Part shown: positions 1 through 8,806 of the stretch, piece by piece | How the letters are laid out: each line of letters opens with the position of its first letter | Position numbering within the stretch: the first letter of the stretch is position 1 | Source: an uncultured bacterium | GTDB taxonomy: Bacteria > Cyanobacteriota > Vampirovibrionia > Gastranaerophilales > Gastranaerophilaceae | Direction: 5' to 3' | NCBI GenBank assembly: GCA_902777855.1 | Contig: CACYVN010000001.1 | Coordinates: 248,001-312,000 of the forward strand | DNA length: 64,000 bases | Translations under genes and position numbers: made by a program | The notes under the pieces: generated by a model | Database searches by the model: none | The model's input: only the letters and a program-made list of their open reading frames with translations | What the model was told of the DNA's origin: nothing

Positions 1-10
1 AAACTATTTT

Positions 11-34
11 TTCTGTAATGTATATATTACAGAA
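11..34. repeat. Perfect 9-bp inverted repeat near the window edge
   Basis: The arms TTCTGTAAT and ATTACAGAA flank a 6-base spacer. Neither strand has a T-tract directly after the stem, so it does not look like an intrinsic terminator for the minus-strand gene that ends at 103. It could be an operator or a weak mRNA 3' hairpin. Nothing else is visible between bases 1 and 102. Confidence 0.4.
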
Positions 35-102
35 ATATAACATTATACCTATGTGGGTAAAGTTTGGGGTATAAAATGTAATATGTGGGAATTAAAATCA
101 AA

Positions 103-1275
103 TTATAATTTGGAATTTACAATTTTTCTTCTCTTAATTAAGTCTGCAAAGGCTTCAATTCTTGTGATGTTCCCGGCTTTACCCGTTTGTTCATCAAGCA
201 CAAGTTCAAGTATGGGGATGTTTTCCTGTCTGCTGACTTTCGGCAAAATATTTTGAGCCACGATTTCCGGCATACAGGAAAATGGCATTATATGTATTAT
301 ACCATCAATACCGTTTTTTGCAGCAAATACGCTGTCGCCTACTGTTTCCAAGCATTCCCCGCCTATTGCGCGTTTCATATAATCTTTTGCAAAGCGTACG
401 CAGCGTTGACGATGAGATTCTTTTTTATAAAATATTGATGGCTGTAATACATGTTCTAACCAATCGGAGAAAAATATTTGCCTTTGGACTTCTATTCCGA
501 GTTCGCCCAATGTTTTTTCTATTTCCTGATTGGTATAAGGGTCTAATAAGACAAAAAATTCTCCCAAAAGATACACTGTCGGTACAATTTTATCTTTATC
601 TATCGGAATTTTTGCAAAATCTTCAATTACCCGTTGTTTCAGTTTTTTACATTCTCGAACGGATGTTGTTTCTCTTATGATTTCGTACCATTTTTTATAG
701 CATTTTTCGGCATCGCCTTTATTCAGTTCTCTCGGTCTTGTATAGAACATCAGTTTTTCGGCTTTATCTATTGCAAATGCCTTGTTAAATCCCGTACTAA
801 AGCCCTTGTAATATCTGTAAGGATTTAGGCATCTTGTAACATGCCAAAATGCTTCAAGTGTTTGTTTCATTTTACTCTGGTACATATCAAATACGCACAT
901 ATCAAATTTGTAACCGAGTTTTTTTAGAGTTTTTTGAGCCATTTTGGTATAATTGCCAAACCTGCAAGACCCCGGAGCCTGAAACATCATCAGAGTATTT
1001 GCACCATTTTCAAGCGCCATTATGTAGTTGGCAAGATTAAGTTTATACGGTAAACAAATTCCTTCAATACTGTTTTTAACTCCGATTTCAAGCGCTTTGT
1101 TTGTGTTTTGCGGAGGCATAACAATTTTTGCCCCCAAAGAACTGACTAATGCGCCCATAGACAAATCGATATTGCCCATTCTCGGCCAGGCTACAACTCT
1201 GTCTTTTGTCGCTATAGAGTGGTCTTGTTGAGCATAACGCTCTTTATAAAATTGTTTTTCTTTTGAATTCTTCAA
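103..1275 (-). CDS. 2-hydroxyacyl-CoA dehydratase D-component-like / CoA-activase-associated protein
   Basis: This 390-residue protein resembles the HGD-D-like C-terminal part of the large CoA-substrate-specific enzyme activases. Cysteines suitable for an iron-sulfur cluster lie in the contexts GICLPYK, PGSCRFGNY, GGECLE and PFSCMPE. The C-terminus (DEQTGKAGNITRIEAFADL) closely matches the end of the neighbour at 2323-3396, so the two are paralogous there. The start is TTG, four bases after the PHP gene stops, with GGAAG about eight bases upstream, so translation is probably coupled. In characterised systems this domain works with a BcrA/BadF-type ATPase; none is encoded here. The family call is fairly secure, but the substrate is unknown and a true dehydratase subunit cannot be excluded. 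Confidence 0.7.
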   Translation of the reverse strand: MKNSKEKQFYKERYAQQDHSIATKDRVVAWPRMGNIDLSMGALVSSLGAKIVMPPQNTNKALEIGVKNSIEGICLPYKLNLANYIMALENGANTLMMFQAPGSCRFGNYTKMAQKTLKKLGYKFDMCVFDMYQSKMKQTLEAFWHVTRCLNPYRYYKGFSTGFNKAFAIDKAEKLMFYTRPRELNKGDAEKCYKKWYEIIRETTSVRECKKLKQRVIEDFAKIPIDKDKIVPTVYLLGEFFVLLDPYTNQEIEKTLGELGIEVQRQIFFSDWLEHVLQPSIFYKKESHRQRCVRFAKDYMKRAIGGECLETVGDSVFAAKNGIDGIIHIMPFSCMPEIVAQNILPKVSRQENIPILELVLDEQTGKAGNITRIEAFADLIKRRKIVNSKL

Positions 1276-1278
1276 TGT

Positions 1279-2322
1279 TTAATCTTCCACTATTATCGGG
1301 TTTGAATAGGCAAAACCTTTGCCGTTTAATTCCGTTTCAACTCTGTACTTCCCGCTTTCGGAGAGTTTAAGTTTCAAATTTTTGGAATTTGTCGTGTTTA
1401 TTTTTGTACCGTCTTTAACTACTGTTATTTTTATTTTTCTTTTACATTCTACATTAATATATGTATCATTGTCCAATTTTAAAGTTTCTCCGCATTGTAC
1501 TTTTGAATTATTATTCAAAATGTAAATATTTGGGATTTTTTTGCACAGGGACAGATTTACAATAATGTTATTTCCGTTTTTTACCGCATTCAATATCTGT
1601 TCTTTTGCCTGTTTAAAATCTTTACTTAATGGTTTATTTAAATGAATTTGATTTAGTATGGTTTTAAAAGAATATGCATAAGACAGAATTTTTACGGGAA
1701 TTATATATTTTGTAATTTTTAATTCGTGGGCATCGCTTCCTGCTATTGCGGGAACAATTTTTGAGTTTTTGTTATTAAGCTCATCCCACCAATCCAGCGT
1801 CTTTTTGTATGGTTTAGTAATAAGATTTTGTTTAAACAAGTACGAATATGCAATTGTAAAAATATTACTATCGTTGTAATTATCGCCCCATTGCGAAAAC
1901 AAATTCCATATTTCCACACCGTCAGGAATGACATTCTTATCAGTCCATTTAAGAGGGCTGAATGAGTTATTACGAATCTCTGATTCGTCAGGATGCGCTG
2001 CAAACCCGAACCCACCTTTCGATTTTACTGCATAAATATTGTCCTGACAATTATCCGAATGGTCTATTAATTCATTTATACCAAGAGCAATATAATGATT
2101 TCCGTAGTCAGGAGAAATTTCTTCTCCTTTAATAACATATATTCCATTTATAATTCCCTCTTGCACATCAAAATTATTATGGTCAGTAATTATAACCCAG
2201 GATAAACCGGCTTTTTTTGCCGTTTTTGATATGGAGTTAATATCCCCTGTGCCATCTGAGTGCAAAGTATGAGCATGTATTGCTCCAAGGTATTTGCATT
2301 TATCTGTATTATTTTCCATCAT
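1279..2322 (-). CDS. PHP-domain metal-dependent phosphoesterase
   Basis: The N-terminal ~220 residues carry the PHP metal-ligand series: HAHTLHSDG near residues 16-23, ITDHNNFD, GEEIS, FAAHPDE and GSDAHE. This pattern fits trinuclear-metal phosphoesterases acting on phosphate esters or nucleotides. The C-terminal ~110 residues are beta-rich and lysine/asparagine-rich with no recognisable fold, similar to the Ig-like tails on some PHP proteins. The start codon abuts the stop of the upstream gene and no clear Shine-Dalgarno site is visible, suggesting translational coupling. Its place between two CoA-activase-like genes is unusual and gives no obvious substrate. Confidence is high for the PHP domain and low for a specific role. 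Confidence 0.8.
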   Translation of the reverse strand: MMENNTDKCKYLGAIHAHTLHSDGTGDINSISKTAKKAGLSWVIITDHNNFDVQEGIINGIYVIKGEEISPDYGNHYIALGINELIDHSDNCQDNIYAVKSKGGFGFAAHPDESEIRNNSFSPLKWTDKNVIPDGVEIWNLFSQWGDNYNDSNIFTIAYSYLFKQNLITKPYKKTLDWWDELNNKNSKIVPAIAGSDAHELKITKYIIPVKILSYAYSFKTILNQIHLNKPLSKDFKQAKEQILNAVKNGNNIIVNLSLCKKIPNIYILNNNSKVQCGETLKLDNDTYINVECKRKIKITVVKDGTKINTTNSKNLKLKLSESGKYRVETELNGKGFAYSNPIIVED

Positions 2323-3396
2323 TTATTTTACCGTAAGCAAAACTTTTTGCTTTTGGGGTTGAGAATTAACTTGTTCTTCAGATTCAATATATTTGAGTTT
2401 TTGCCTTTTCTTTCTTAAAAGCATATCTGCAAATGCTTCAAGTCTTGTTATAAAGCCTGCTTCCCCTGTATGTTCGTCTATATTAAGGTGAAGCAAAGGA
2501 ACATTGCAATCTTTTGCGTGATGTTCGATTTCGTCTATCATCAATGAATCAGGGCCGCAACCAAAAGCTGAAAGTGCAACTATACCATCAATTTTCTGTT
2601 TAATTAAATAATGCGCCGCAACTCCGGTTAAATCAAGCTCATTTGCCCAATATTGAGTTTCATCAAGTTCATTAAGCGCATCAATTGAGTCTTGTCTTGA
2701 AACATTTAAAGATGTATAGACTTTAATATCCATTTTTTCTAATTTTTTAATCAGATTTAAAGAAATTCTTTCATCAAAAAGGTTGTACCCATGAGCCATA
2801 ATAGCAACAGATATCGGTTTGACAAGCTGCATATTTTTCTTTTCGCAAATCCCGTTAATTGCATTGTTCAATGCTGTGGTATAGCCGATTCCGTTTTCAG
2901 TCATTTCCCTGAAATTATCATAACATTCCCAGCCCGTTTCGATTGCCTGCTTAATAAGTTTTTTGTCTGTAATGCCCAATGAATTAGCAGTATCAAGCCA
3001 AAAATCTTTAAATCCTATTTTTTCGGTTTTGTCAAATGTCGGTTCTATCATATTAAACGGTTTGTCTATAACATTTCGGATGATTTCGGGTAATCCTCTT
3101 ATTTTACTGCAATTATTAATTTTGTATCCTGTAGATTGAATTGACGGAATAAAAATATCTGTGATTCCTTTTTCAAGCAAATTTACAACATGTCCTACAA
3201 AAACTTTTATAGGCAGGCAGGTCTCAGATGCGACATATTTGTTGCCGTTTTTTATAATTTCTGCGGTCGTTTTATCAGACAATACAACTTCCACACCCAA
3301 CGCATTAAAAAATCCGTAGTAGAAAGGGTAGTTTGTATAATATGAAATCGCTCTTGGGATTCCTATTTTTTTTATTTTCCGGTTATCAAGTGTCAT
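2323..3396 (-). CDS. DUF2229-family acyl-CoA dehydratase activase-related protein
   Basis: This 357-residue protein begins with the DUF2229 signature (IGIPRAISYYTNYPFYYGFF), followed by a conserved SETCLPIK cysteine motif. FGCGPDSLMIDE and a C-terminal DEHTGEAGFITRLEAFAD block follow. In large activases this domain sits between ATPase repeats and the dehydratase-like part; here it is a separate gene. An AAAGGA ribosome site lies seven bases before the ATG, and it is the first gene of a three-gene minus-strand operon with near-zero spacing. The proteins probably assemble an iron-sulfur-dependent enzyme or activator, but the ATPase component is not in this window and no substrate can be named. 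Confidence 0.75.
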   Translation of the reverse strand: MTLDNRKIKKIGIPRAISYYTNYPFYYGFFNALGVEVVLSDKTTAEIIKNGNKYVASETCLPIKVFVGHVVNLLEKGITDIFIPSIQSTGYKINNCSKIRGLPEIIRNVIDKPFNMIEPTFDKTEKIGFKDFWLDTANSLGITDKKLIKQAIETGWECYDNFREMTENGIGYTTALNNAINGICEKKNMQLVKPISVAIMAHGYNLFDERISLNLIKKLEKMDIKVYTSLNVSRQDSIDALNELDETQYWANELDLTGVAAHYLIKQKIDGIVALSAFGCGPDSLMIDEIEHHAKDCNVPLLHLNIDEHTGEAGFITRLEAFADMLLRKKRQKLKYIESEEQVNSQPQKQKVLLTVK

Positions 3397-3472
3397 TTGG
3401 TATCCTTTAGAAAAATAAAAGTTTTAATATAACAATGTTACCATAAAAATAAAAAAGCAAAATCAATATTAT

Positions 3473-4102
3473 TTACATAAACTATATTATGTGAATATCT
3501 CACAGAGATATTTTCTTCTTGTTCACTTTTCTTTTTGATTGCAATGCAAAAAGAAAAGTAAACCAAAAGCGGATTGCAAGCCGAGTGCGGAGTGCCGCTG
3601 TGGGCTTGCGGGAACAAGACAAGCAGGGCACGACATCACGTTTAAGGCGAGCAACCAAGCAGAAAAACACGTCGAGGTACAATACCGCCTTTGGCGCTAT
3701 AAGACCACTGACGCGGTAATATGTGTTTTGCCTGAAAGGCAAAAATCTCTTAGCGCTCTTGTTCTCTCACATTAAGCGGCACCGTTCGCAATTAGGCAGA
3801 ATATTCATTACTGCCATAATTGCTCAACTGTCGCTACCACCCCTGCCTCTGCTCGCTCACGCTAAAAACTACGCCGTGCGCTTGTAAGATTATTATCAAA
3901 GGCGCCGTTTTTTAGGCGCCTGATTGATTTTTGTCCTGACGGACAAAAACGTATGAACGCTATAGACGTATAATTGGCGGGCGGAGCGATGCCGTCAGGC
4001 ATTGCAGTAATTCAGCGTATTTTCTCTTTCTTGGTTCGTTCTTTCTCTTTTCATCGCAAGAAAAGAGAAAGAATGAACATACCAATAATATAGTTTATGT
4101 AA
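3473..4102. mobile_element. 630-bp MITE-like element with 18-bp terminal inverted repeats, no coding capacity
   Basis: The ends TTACATAAACTATATTAT (3473-3490) and ATAATATAGTTTATGTAA (4085-4102) are perfect inverted repeats. Just inside each end is a polypurine/polypyrimidine hairpin: CTTTTCTTTTTG with CAAAAAGAAAAG on the left, and TTCTTTCTCTTTTC with GAAAAGAGAAAGAA on the right. The interior is visibly richer in G+C than its AT-rich flanks and holds further hairpins near 3898-3921, 3930-3950 and 3990-4005. The short open frames inside look like chance frames without ribosome sites. A clear target-site duplication could not be identified. It is probably a non-autonomous or decayed mobile element, and it fills most of the gap between the flanking genes. 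Confidence 0.6.
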
Positions 4103-4150
4103 TTTATTAAATCCAAAACTATATTATTTGATATTATTTGTTTAACAATT

Positions 4151-4178
4151 TTGACCAAAGAAGAAAAAATTGTACAAT
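4151..4178 (+). promoter_or_regulatory. Sigma-70-type promoter of the GH35 gene, possibly giving a leaderless mRNA
   Basis: TTGACC (4151-4156) and TACAAT (4173-4178) are separated by 16 bases. Transcription would start about seven bases downstream, essentially at the ATG at 4186, which has no good Shine-Dalgarno site. An in-frame TTG at 4138 would place this promoter inside the gene, and is disfavoured for that reason. Confidence 0.5.
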
Positions 4179-4185
4179 AGAAACA

Positions 4186-6600
4186 ATGGAGATTTCTTTT
4201 GACAAATATTCCTTAATGGTTGACGGAAAGCGCTTTTTTATAAAAAGCGGTGCATTTCATTATTTTCGCTGCCCAGGTGAAAAAATAGCACGTGACCGTT
4301 TTTTAAAAATGAAAGCAGGCGGTTACAATACCGTCGATATCTATTTTAACTGGAATTATCACAGCATAAAAGAAGGGGAGTACGATTTTAGCGGAATAAA
4401 AGATGTCAGGAAAGTTTTGCAGGCCGCAAAAGATGCAGGTTTATTTGTAATTGCACGCCCCGGGCCTTTTATCAATGCCGAAGTAAACGCAGGCGGCCTG
4501 CCGTTTTGGCTTTTGCGAAAAAAAGATGTTATACCCAGAAACCGTATCGGGACAGAATATAAATATTCCAATGAATATATGAAATACATTGCGCAGTGGT
4601 ATGACCAAATTATTCCGATAATAAACGAATTTGATAATGTAATCCTATTTCAGATAGAAAACGAATACGCAACAGACACTATGGAAGAAGATTACATGCG
4701 TGAGCTTTACAAAATGGCAAGAGAACGTGGGGTAAAATGTCCGATTTTTCACAATGATGCCTATTTTGCAGGATTGTGGGCTGATTGTGTTGATATCTAT
4801 GCACTTGATTTATACCCTTATATAAACCCTAATCAAAACTGGAAACAGGATAGTTACTGCTTTGATACTTTAGATAATGTCGAAGAAATTTTCAGAGGTG
4901 CAAAAGAAGATTCTCCTGCATTTATAGCAGAAATGCAGTCAGGCTGGTTCGATAAATGGGACGGATCGGGTTATGCAAAAATGAGAGAAGCATTAAGCGA
5001 TGAGCATATAAATATTATGACAAAAACCGCACTCTCACAAGGCATAACTCTGTTTAATCATTACATGACCTGCGGAGGCACAAACTGGGCGGATTTAGCG
5101 TGTGATGAGGTTTATACAAGCTACGAATTTTGCGCACCGATAGATGAATTCGGGTTGATGCAAAGTAATTATTTTAAAGCCAAAGAAATAAATTATTTTC
5201 TTGACTCTTTTGATTTCACAATGACCGAACCAAAAGATTTTGATTTTTATCAGGAAAATATTTATTCAAAATTGCGTCACGACCTGACAAATAAATGTGA
5301 CTGGCTATTTTTTAGAAATATGAACCCTGAAACAACTGAACTTGAACTCCCGAACGGTAAAAATGTCAAAATTAAGCCATATGATATGAAAATTTGTCCT
5401 GTTAAACTGAAACTCAAAGGCTGTGAAATTGAATTTTGTGATGTCGGAATCTTTGCAAGACTCCGAAGCGATAAAGAAGAAGCCATATTCTTTATCGCAG
5501 ATAAAGATGCCAATATTTATCTTTCAGACGGGCGAATAATTTCAGGAAATAAAAAAGATTATGAGCATATAACTTTTGAAAAGGACGGATACAGAACTCA
5601 ATTTGTATTTTTGACAAAACAACTGTCTGACAGAACTTGGTTTTTAAAAGATAAAATTATTTTTAATGCGGACTTTGTATTGCCAAACGGAGCTATTGCA
5701 CTTGAAAATAGTGCTGAAATTGCATATTTTGACCTCAAACACGGTTTTTCAAAAAAAACTTATGTTGTAAATAAACACGTAAATTACAAACCTGTAATTG
5801 CCCAAATTGACAATGTTGAATTTTGTTCCCCCGAAATAGATTACGGTTATGATTATTCATCTTGGCAGAAAATCACAGGTAAAACGGATTCATTGTCTTG
5901 CGGTCTTTATGACGAATTTGTATGGTACAAGGCGCAGATTCCCGACAATTTAACTGATATAACTTTGAGCGCAAGGCATCTTTTTGCTGTATATATAAAC
6001 GGCAAAGAAGTTTTAAATCGCAACAGTTATAAAATAGAAAAATTGCAGGATATTCCTGAAACAATCTCAATTCCGCTTGATAAAAACATTCTTAATAAAT
6101 CTAAAAATGAACTGACCATTCTTGTTCAAAATTTAGGATTTGATAAAGGTTTTTCAGGAGATACAAATAACCCCAGAGGGCTTGTCAGTTTTGAAACAAC
6201 TCCGCATACGGACATTGAATTTTCTGTTTGCGAAAAACTTTCGCTTCAACGCTTAGAAAAACACGAAAGCGATAATCCGTATCTTACAAAAATTACGGCA
6301 CACTTTAACTGTGACATAAATGAAAACGAATTTTTTGCAAAATACATATCATTTGAAGATTTTTATTGCAGACGGGCAACAATATTTTTAAATGGGGTAA
6401 AAATCGGCAGATACATCAAAAGAACTCACGTGCAGGATAAATTTTACCTCATTAATGAATTTTTAAAACCACATAATACTCTTGATGTCATCGTTTGGGA
6501 AAAAGACAGGAATATAAAATCTCCGTGGGGGTTTAAATCCGATATAAAAAATGTTAAAATATTAATAGGCACTCAGAAAATTTATGAAATTTTTAAATAA
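4186..6600 (+). CDS. Glycoside hydrolase family 35 beta-galactosidase
   Basis: The 804-residue protein has the GH35 TIM-barrel signatures: an N-terminal SGAFHYFRCP motif, the ARPGPFINAE strand, the acid/base glutamate in QIENEYA (about residue 160) and the nucleophile in IAEMQSGW (about residue 249). Roughly the last 450 residues are beta-sandwich-like, as in multidomain GH35 enzymes. No signal peptide is visible, so it should act in the cytoplasm on imported galactosides. The ATG at 4186 is preferred over an upstream in-frame TTG at 4138, because the homologous region starts right after it and a good promoter lies between them. A small unknown gene follows after 11 bases. The exact linkage specificity cannot be read from the sequence. 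Confidence 0.9.
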   Translation: MEISFDKYSLMVDGKRFFIKSGAFHYFRCPGEKIARDRFLKMKAGGYNTVDIYFNWNYHSIKEGEYDFSGIKDVRKVLQAAKDAGLFVIARPGPFINAEVNAGGLPFWLLRKKDVIPRNRIGTEYKYSNEYMKYIAQWYDQIIPIINEFDNVILFQIENEYATDTMEEDYMRELYKMARERGVKCPIFHNDAYFAGLWADCVDIYALDLYPYINPNQNWKQDSYCFDTLDNVEEIFRGAKEDSPAFIAEMQSGWFDKWDGSGYAKMREALSDEHINIMTKTALSQGITLFNHYMTCGGTNWADLACDEVYTSYEFCAPIDEFGLMQSNYFKAKEINYFLDSFDFTMTEPKDFDFYQENIYSKLRHDLTNKCDWLFFRNMNPETTELELPNGKNVKIKPYDMKICPVKLKLKGCEIEFCDVGIFARLRSDKEEAIFFIADKDANIYLSDGRIISGNKKDYEHITFEKDGYRTQFVFLTKQLSDRTWFLKDKIIFNADFVLPNGAIALENSAEIAYFDLKHGFSKKTYVVNKHVNYKPVIAQIDNVEFCSPEIDYGYDYSSWQKITGKTDSLSCGLYDEFVWYKAQIPDNLTDITLSARHLFAVYINGKEVLNRNSYKIEKLQDIPETISIPLDKNILNKSKNELTILVQNLGFDKGFSGDTNNPRGLVSFETTPHTDIEFSVCEKLSLQRLEKHESDNPYLTKITAHFNCDINENEFFAKYISFEDFYCRRATIFLNGVKIGRYIKRTHVQDKFYLINEFLKPHNTLDVIVWEKDRNIKSPWGFKSDIKNVKILIGTQKIYEIFK

Positions 6601-6611
6601 CGAGGTATGAA

Positions 6612-6977
6612 ATGGCTATTGTTCCTGAATTTTTAATCAAAAGAATTTACCAAAAAGGCTCTTTAAAAAAACTTGAAAACGGGGCAAGTATCGGTCTTAA
6701 AAATATCCTCGGTCCCGGGCTTATCAGCGGATTTAATTATGTAAAAATAAATGATGTAACTTTTACACAAGAGAATGTTACATTTACCACAAACGGGAAA
6801 GAATACGCAGGAACAGAAGTCAGTGAGGATAATCCTGTCGTATTCAGACTCGGACAATCGGGTGTGTTAACTATGAACGGACAAGATTGCGTTGTAGAAG
6901 GTAAAAATACAATAGTAATTGAAGCTCTGAATCCTGAAGCGGGAATCGTACGTTTGAATGCTGAAGATAACGTATAA
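6612..6977 (+). CDS. Small conserved-looking protein of unknown function
   Basis: This 121-residue protein has an ATG start with a GAGG ribosome site six bases upstream and sits 11 bases after the GH35 gene, so the two are probably co-transcribed. The sequence is regularly patterned with beta-strand-like stretches (VKINDVTFTQENVTFTTNGKEY and a GQSGVLTMNGQ turn), and there is no signal peptide or membrane segment. It may be a compact all-beta domain. I do not recognise a family and see no catalytic motif. It converges on the gene at 6985 with only seven bases between the stops. Confidence 0.7.
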   Translation: MAIVPEFLIKRIYQKGSLKKLENGASIGLKNILGPGLISGFNYVKINDVTFTQENVTFTTNGKEYAGTEVSEDNPVVFRLGQSGVLTMNGQDCVVEGKNTIVIEALNPEAGIVRLNAEDNV

Positions 6978-6984
6978 ATTTAAG

Positions 6985-8589
6985 CTATGGCGTTTTAGAA
7001 GTTTTCAGACTTTTTCGGAAATTATCAGCTACTACGCCAATTCGATTTAAAATTATACCGGATATAAAACCTAACATAAGAGATCTGCCGTTAGGTATGA
7101 GTTTTGTTGCAGAAATTGTTGTAGTTGCAACAGCACCGATTATCGGAATCCCGGATTTTAAAATTACCGATTTTCTTTCATCCGAATTTTTTGCTTTACT
7201 GAGCCCGAGTGAAATCATTAAAGAAGAAAAAATTAACGTTAAAACATCTGTCGGAGCAGAGCCAAGGTCCAAATCACGCAGCTTATCAAACAATACATCC
7301 GTTTCAAGTTTGACGGATTTATCAAAACTTTCTACCGATTTTTGAGCAATATCCAAAGCACCTGATTTTGAAAGTTCAAACGGTGCTAATTGACGGTAGA
7401 TATTCAACATATCCCCAAGTTCACCTTTATCCTCATCGTTTATCATATTGCGAATCATACTGATATTTGTATCGATATCTTTTAATCTGTTTTTGGATAT
7501 ATCACTATCCGATGACAATGTTTTGGAATATTTATCAAGTTTTTCAAGTTCTTCCATAAAATTTTCTTTGTTTGAAGTTAATGCTGAAGAATCCTGAATA
7601 TACCAATTCAGCCTTTTTAAAATATTTACACCCTCAATATCCTTGGCTGGAATCATACTGTCTATGTTTTTCAAATACCCTGAAATATATCCCGATTTTT
7701 CAGCCGGAGTATAAGAAAGCATATTTCTGGCAAATGCCACATTTTTTGCAAGATCCGTTTTATTAGATTTTATCTGTTCGGCTGCAATGAAAGTTTGCCA
7801 CATCTCCTTACGTTTAAATTTATTTTCTTTTGTACAGAAGCCCTTAAATGATACATCCCAGAAATTTGAATATAATGACGAAGTTGAGCCTTTAATAATA
7901 TCGTAATGTGCCTGCTGTGTAGGTTGTGCAATGAAAGAACTGACCACAAGTTTTATATTTTCCCTGCAACTTTTTGCCTTTTCAATCATTTGATTAAAAG
8001 TATATTCTTTATCTTTAAAAATATATGTCTTATTTGCAGGATTTTTCAAAAGATATTCGTCAAATTTGTCAAACACTTCATACATTTTGTCGAATTGTTT
8101 TTGAGTTTTTTTGTATGATTTTGTAACCGAATGCATTGAAATATTTTCAAATAATTTTGACACCGAAGAATGTACCCAGCGTGTAAATCCTGTTTTATAC
8201 ATTAATTTCATAAACAAAATATCTTTCAGTGAAATAATATTATTTAAACTTTCGGATTTCCTGATAAAAGAATCTATCTTTCTTGCAGTAAATGCATGAA
8301 TTTTTTTCTTTGGTTTATCATCAAGAAATGACTTGTCAAATTTCTTATCAATATATTTTTTTAATTTTACAAGAATTATTTTTGAATTTTTCTGAACTCC
8401 TTTTGAAAGCATCATAAGAGAAGCTGCCGCAATAATAAGTCCTGCAGCGGAAGTCTTTGACGGCTTATCCTGCAATTGTGCGAATGGGTCTTTTAGCCAC
8501 AAATATTTATTTGGGGTCTTTGAATTGGAAAATTGTTCGGGGAATTTATTGTGCCCGAAAGGATAATGTTCCACATTTATACTATTCAT
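6985..8589 (-). CDS. Unknown 534-residue protein with N- and C-terminal hydrophobic segments
   Basis: An apolar segment near residues 47-62 (SAAGLIIAAASLMMLS) and about three more in the last 90 residues (TDVLTLIFSSLMISLGL, GIPIIGAVATTTISA, LMLGFISGIILNRIG) flank a lysine-rich, mostly helical middle of about 350 residues. There is no cleavable signal peptide. The layout suggests a membrane-anchored helical protein, perhaps lineage-specific. No enzyme motif is visible. It stands alone on the minus strand between two plus-strand blocks; its ATG is preceded only by a weak GGAAT site. I do not recognise the family. Confidence 0.65.
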   Translation of the reverse strand: MNSINVEHYPFGHNKFPEQFSNSKTPNKYLWLKDPFAQLQDKPSKTSAAGLIIAAASLMMLSKGVQKNSKIILVKLKKYIDKKFDKSFLDDKPKKKIHAFTARKIDSFIRKSESLNNIISLKDILFMKLMYKTGFTRWVHSSVSKLFENISMHSVTKSYKKTQKQFDKMYEVFDKFDEYLLKNPANKTYIFKDKEYTFNQMIEKAKSCRENIKLVVSSFIAQPTQQAHYDIIKGSTSSLYSNFWDVSFKGFCTKENKFKRKEMWQTFIAAEQIKSNKTDLAKNVAFARNMLSYTPAEKSGYISGYLKNIDSMIPAKDIEGVNILKRLNWYIQDSSALTSNKENFMEELEKLDKYSKTLSSDSDISKNRLKDIDTNISMIRNMINDEDKGELGDMLNIYRQLAPFELSKSGALDIAQKSVESFDKSVKLETDVLFDKLRDLDLGSAPTDVLTLIFSSLMISLGLSKAKNSDERKSVILKSGIPIIGAVATTTISATKLIPNGRSLMLGFISGIILNRIGVVADNFRKSLKTSKTP

Positions 8590-8707
8590 TTAAATTATTC
8601 CGCTTATACAAATATCATACAATTTATTAAAACAGAAAATAACAATTTTTGATACCAAACAATTAAAACAACATAAAAATTAACATATAAGTACTCAAAA
8701 AATTTGT

Positions 8708-8785
8708 TCATGATATCATGATTACGAGGATAAATTTATCCGTTAGAAGTAAGTTAAGGTTATTTTTTCGGCAGATATAAATCTG
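8708..8785 (+). promoter_or_regulatory. Three consecutive palindromes in the leader of the LicD operon
   Basis: Perfect or near-perfect palindromes lie at 8708-8721 (TCATGATATCATGA), 8728-8741 (GGATAAATTTATCC) and 8772-8785 (CAGATATAAATCTG), all upstream of the first gene at 8807. They may be operator sites or hairpins in a transcribed leader. No known riboswitch was recognised and no convincing promoter could be fixed. The rest of the 8590-8806 gap is AT-rich and featureless. Confidence 0.35.
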
Positions 8786-8806
8786 TCCTGAAGTAGCGGG
8801 ATATTT

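Noticed and set aside
3500-3775. Three overlapping short open frames inside the 18-bp-TIR element
   Set aside because: They overlap on both strands across hairpins, lack ribosome sites and have low-complexity basic translations. They are treated as chance frames in a repeat element.
4138-4185. Upstream TTG start for the GH35 gene
   Set aside because: No ribosome site is visible, the extra 16 residues are outside the family's conserved region, and a good promoter overlaps this segment.
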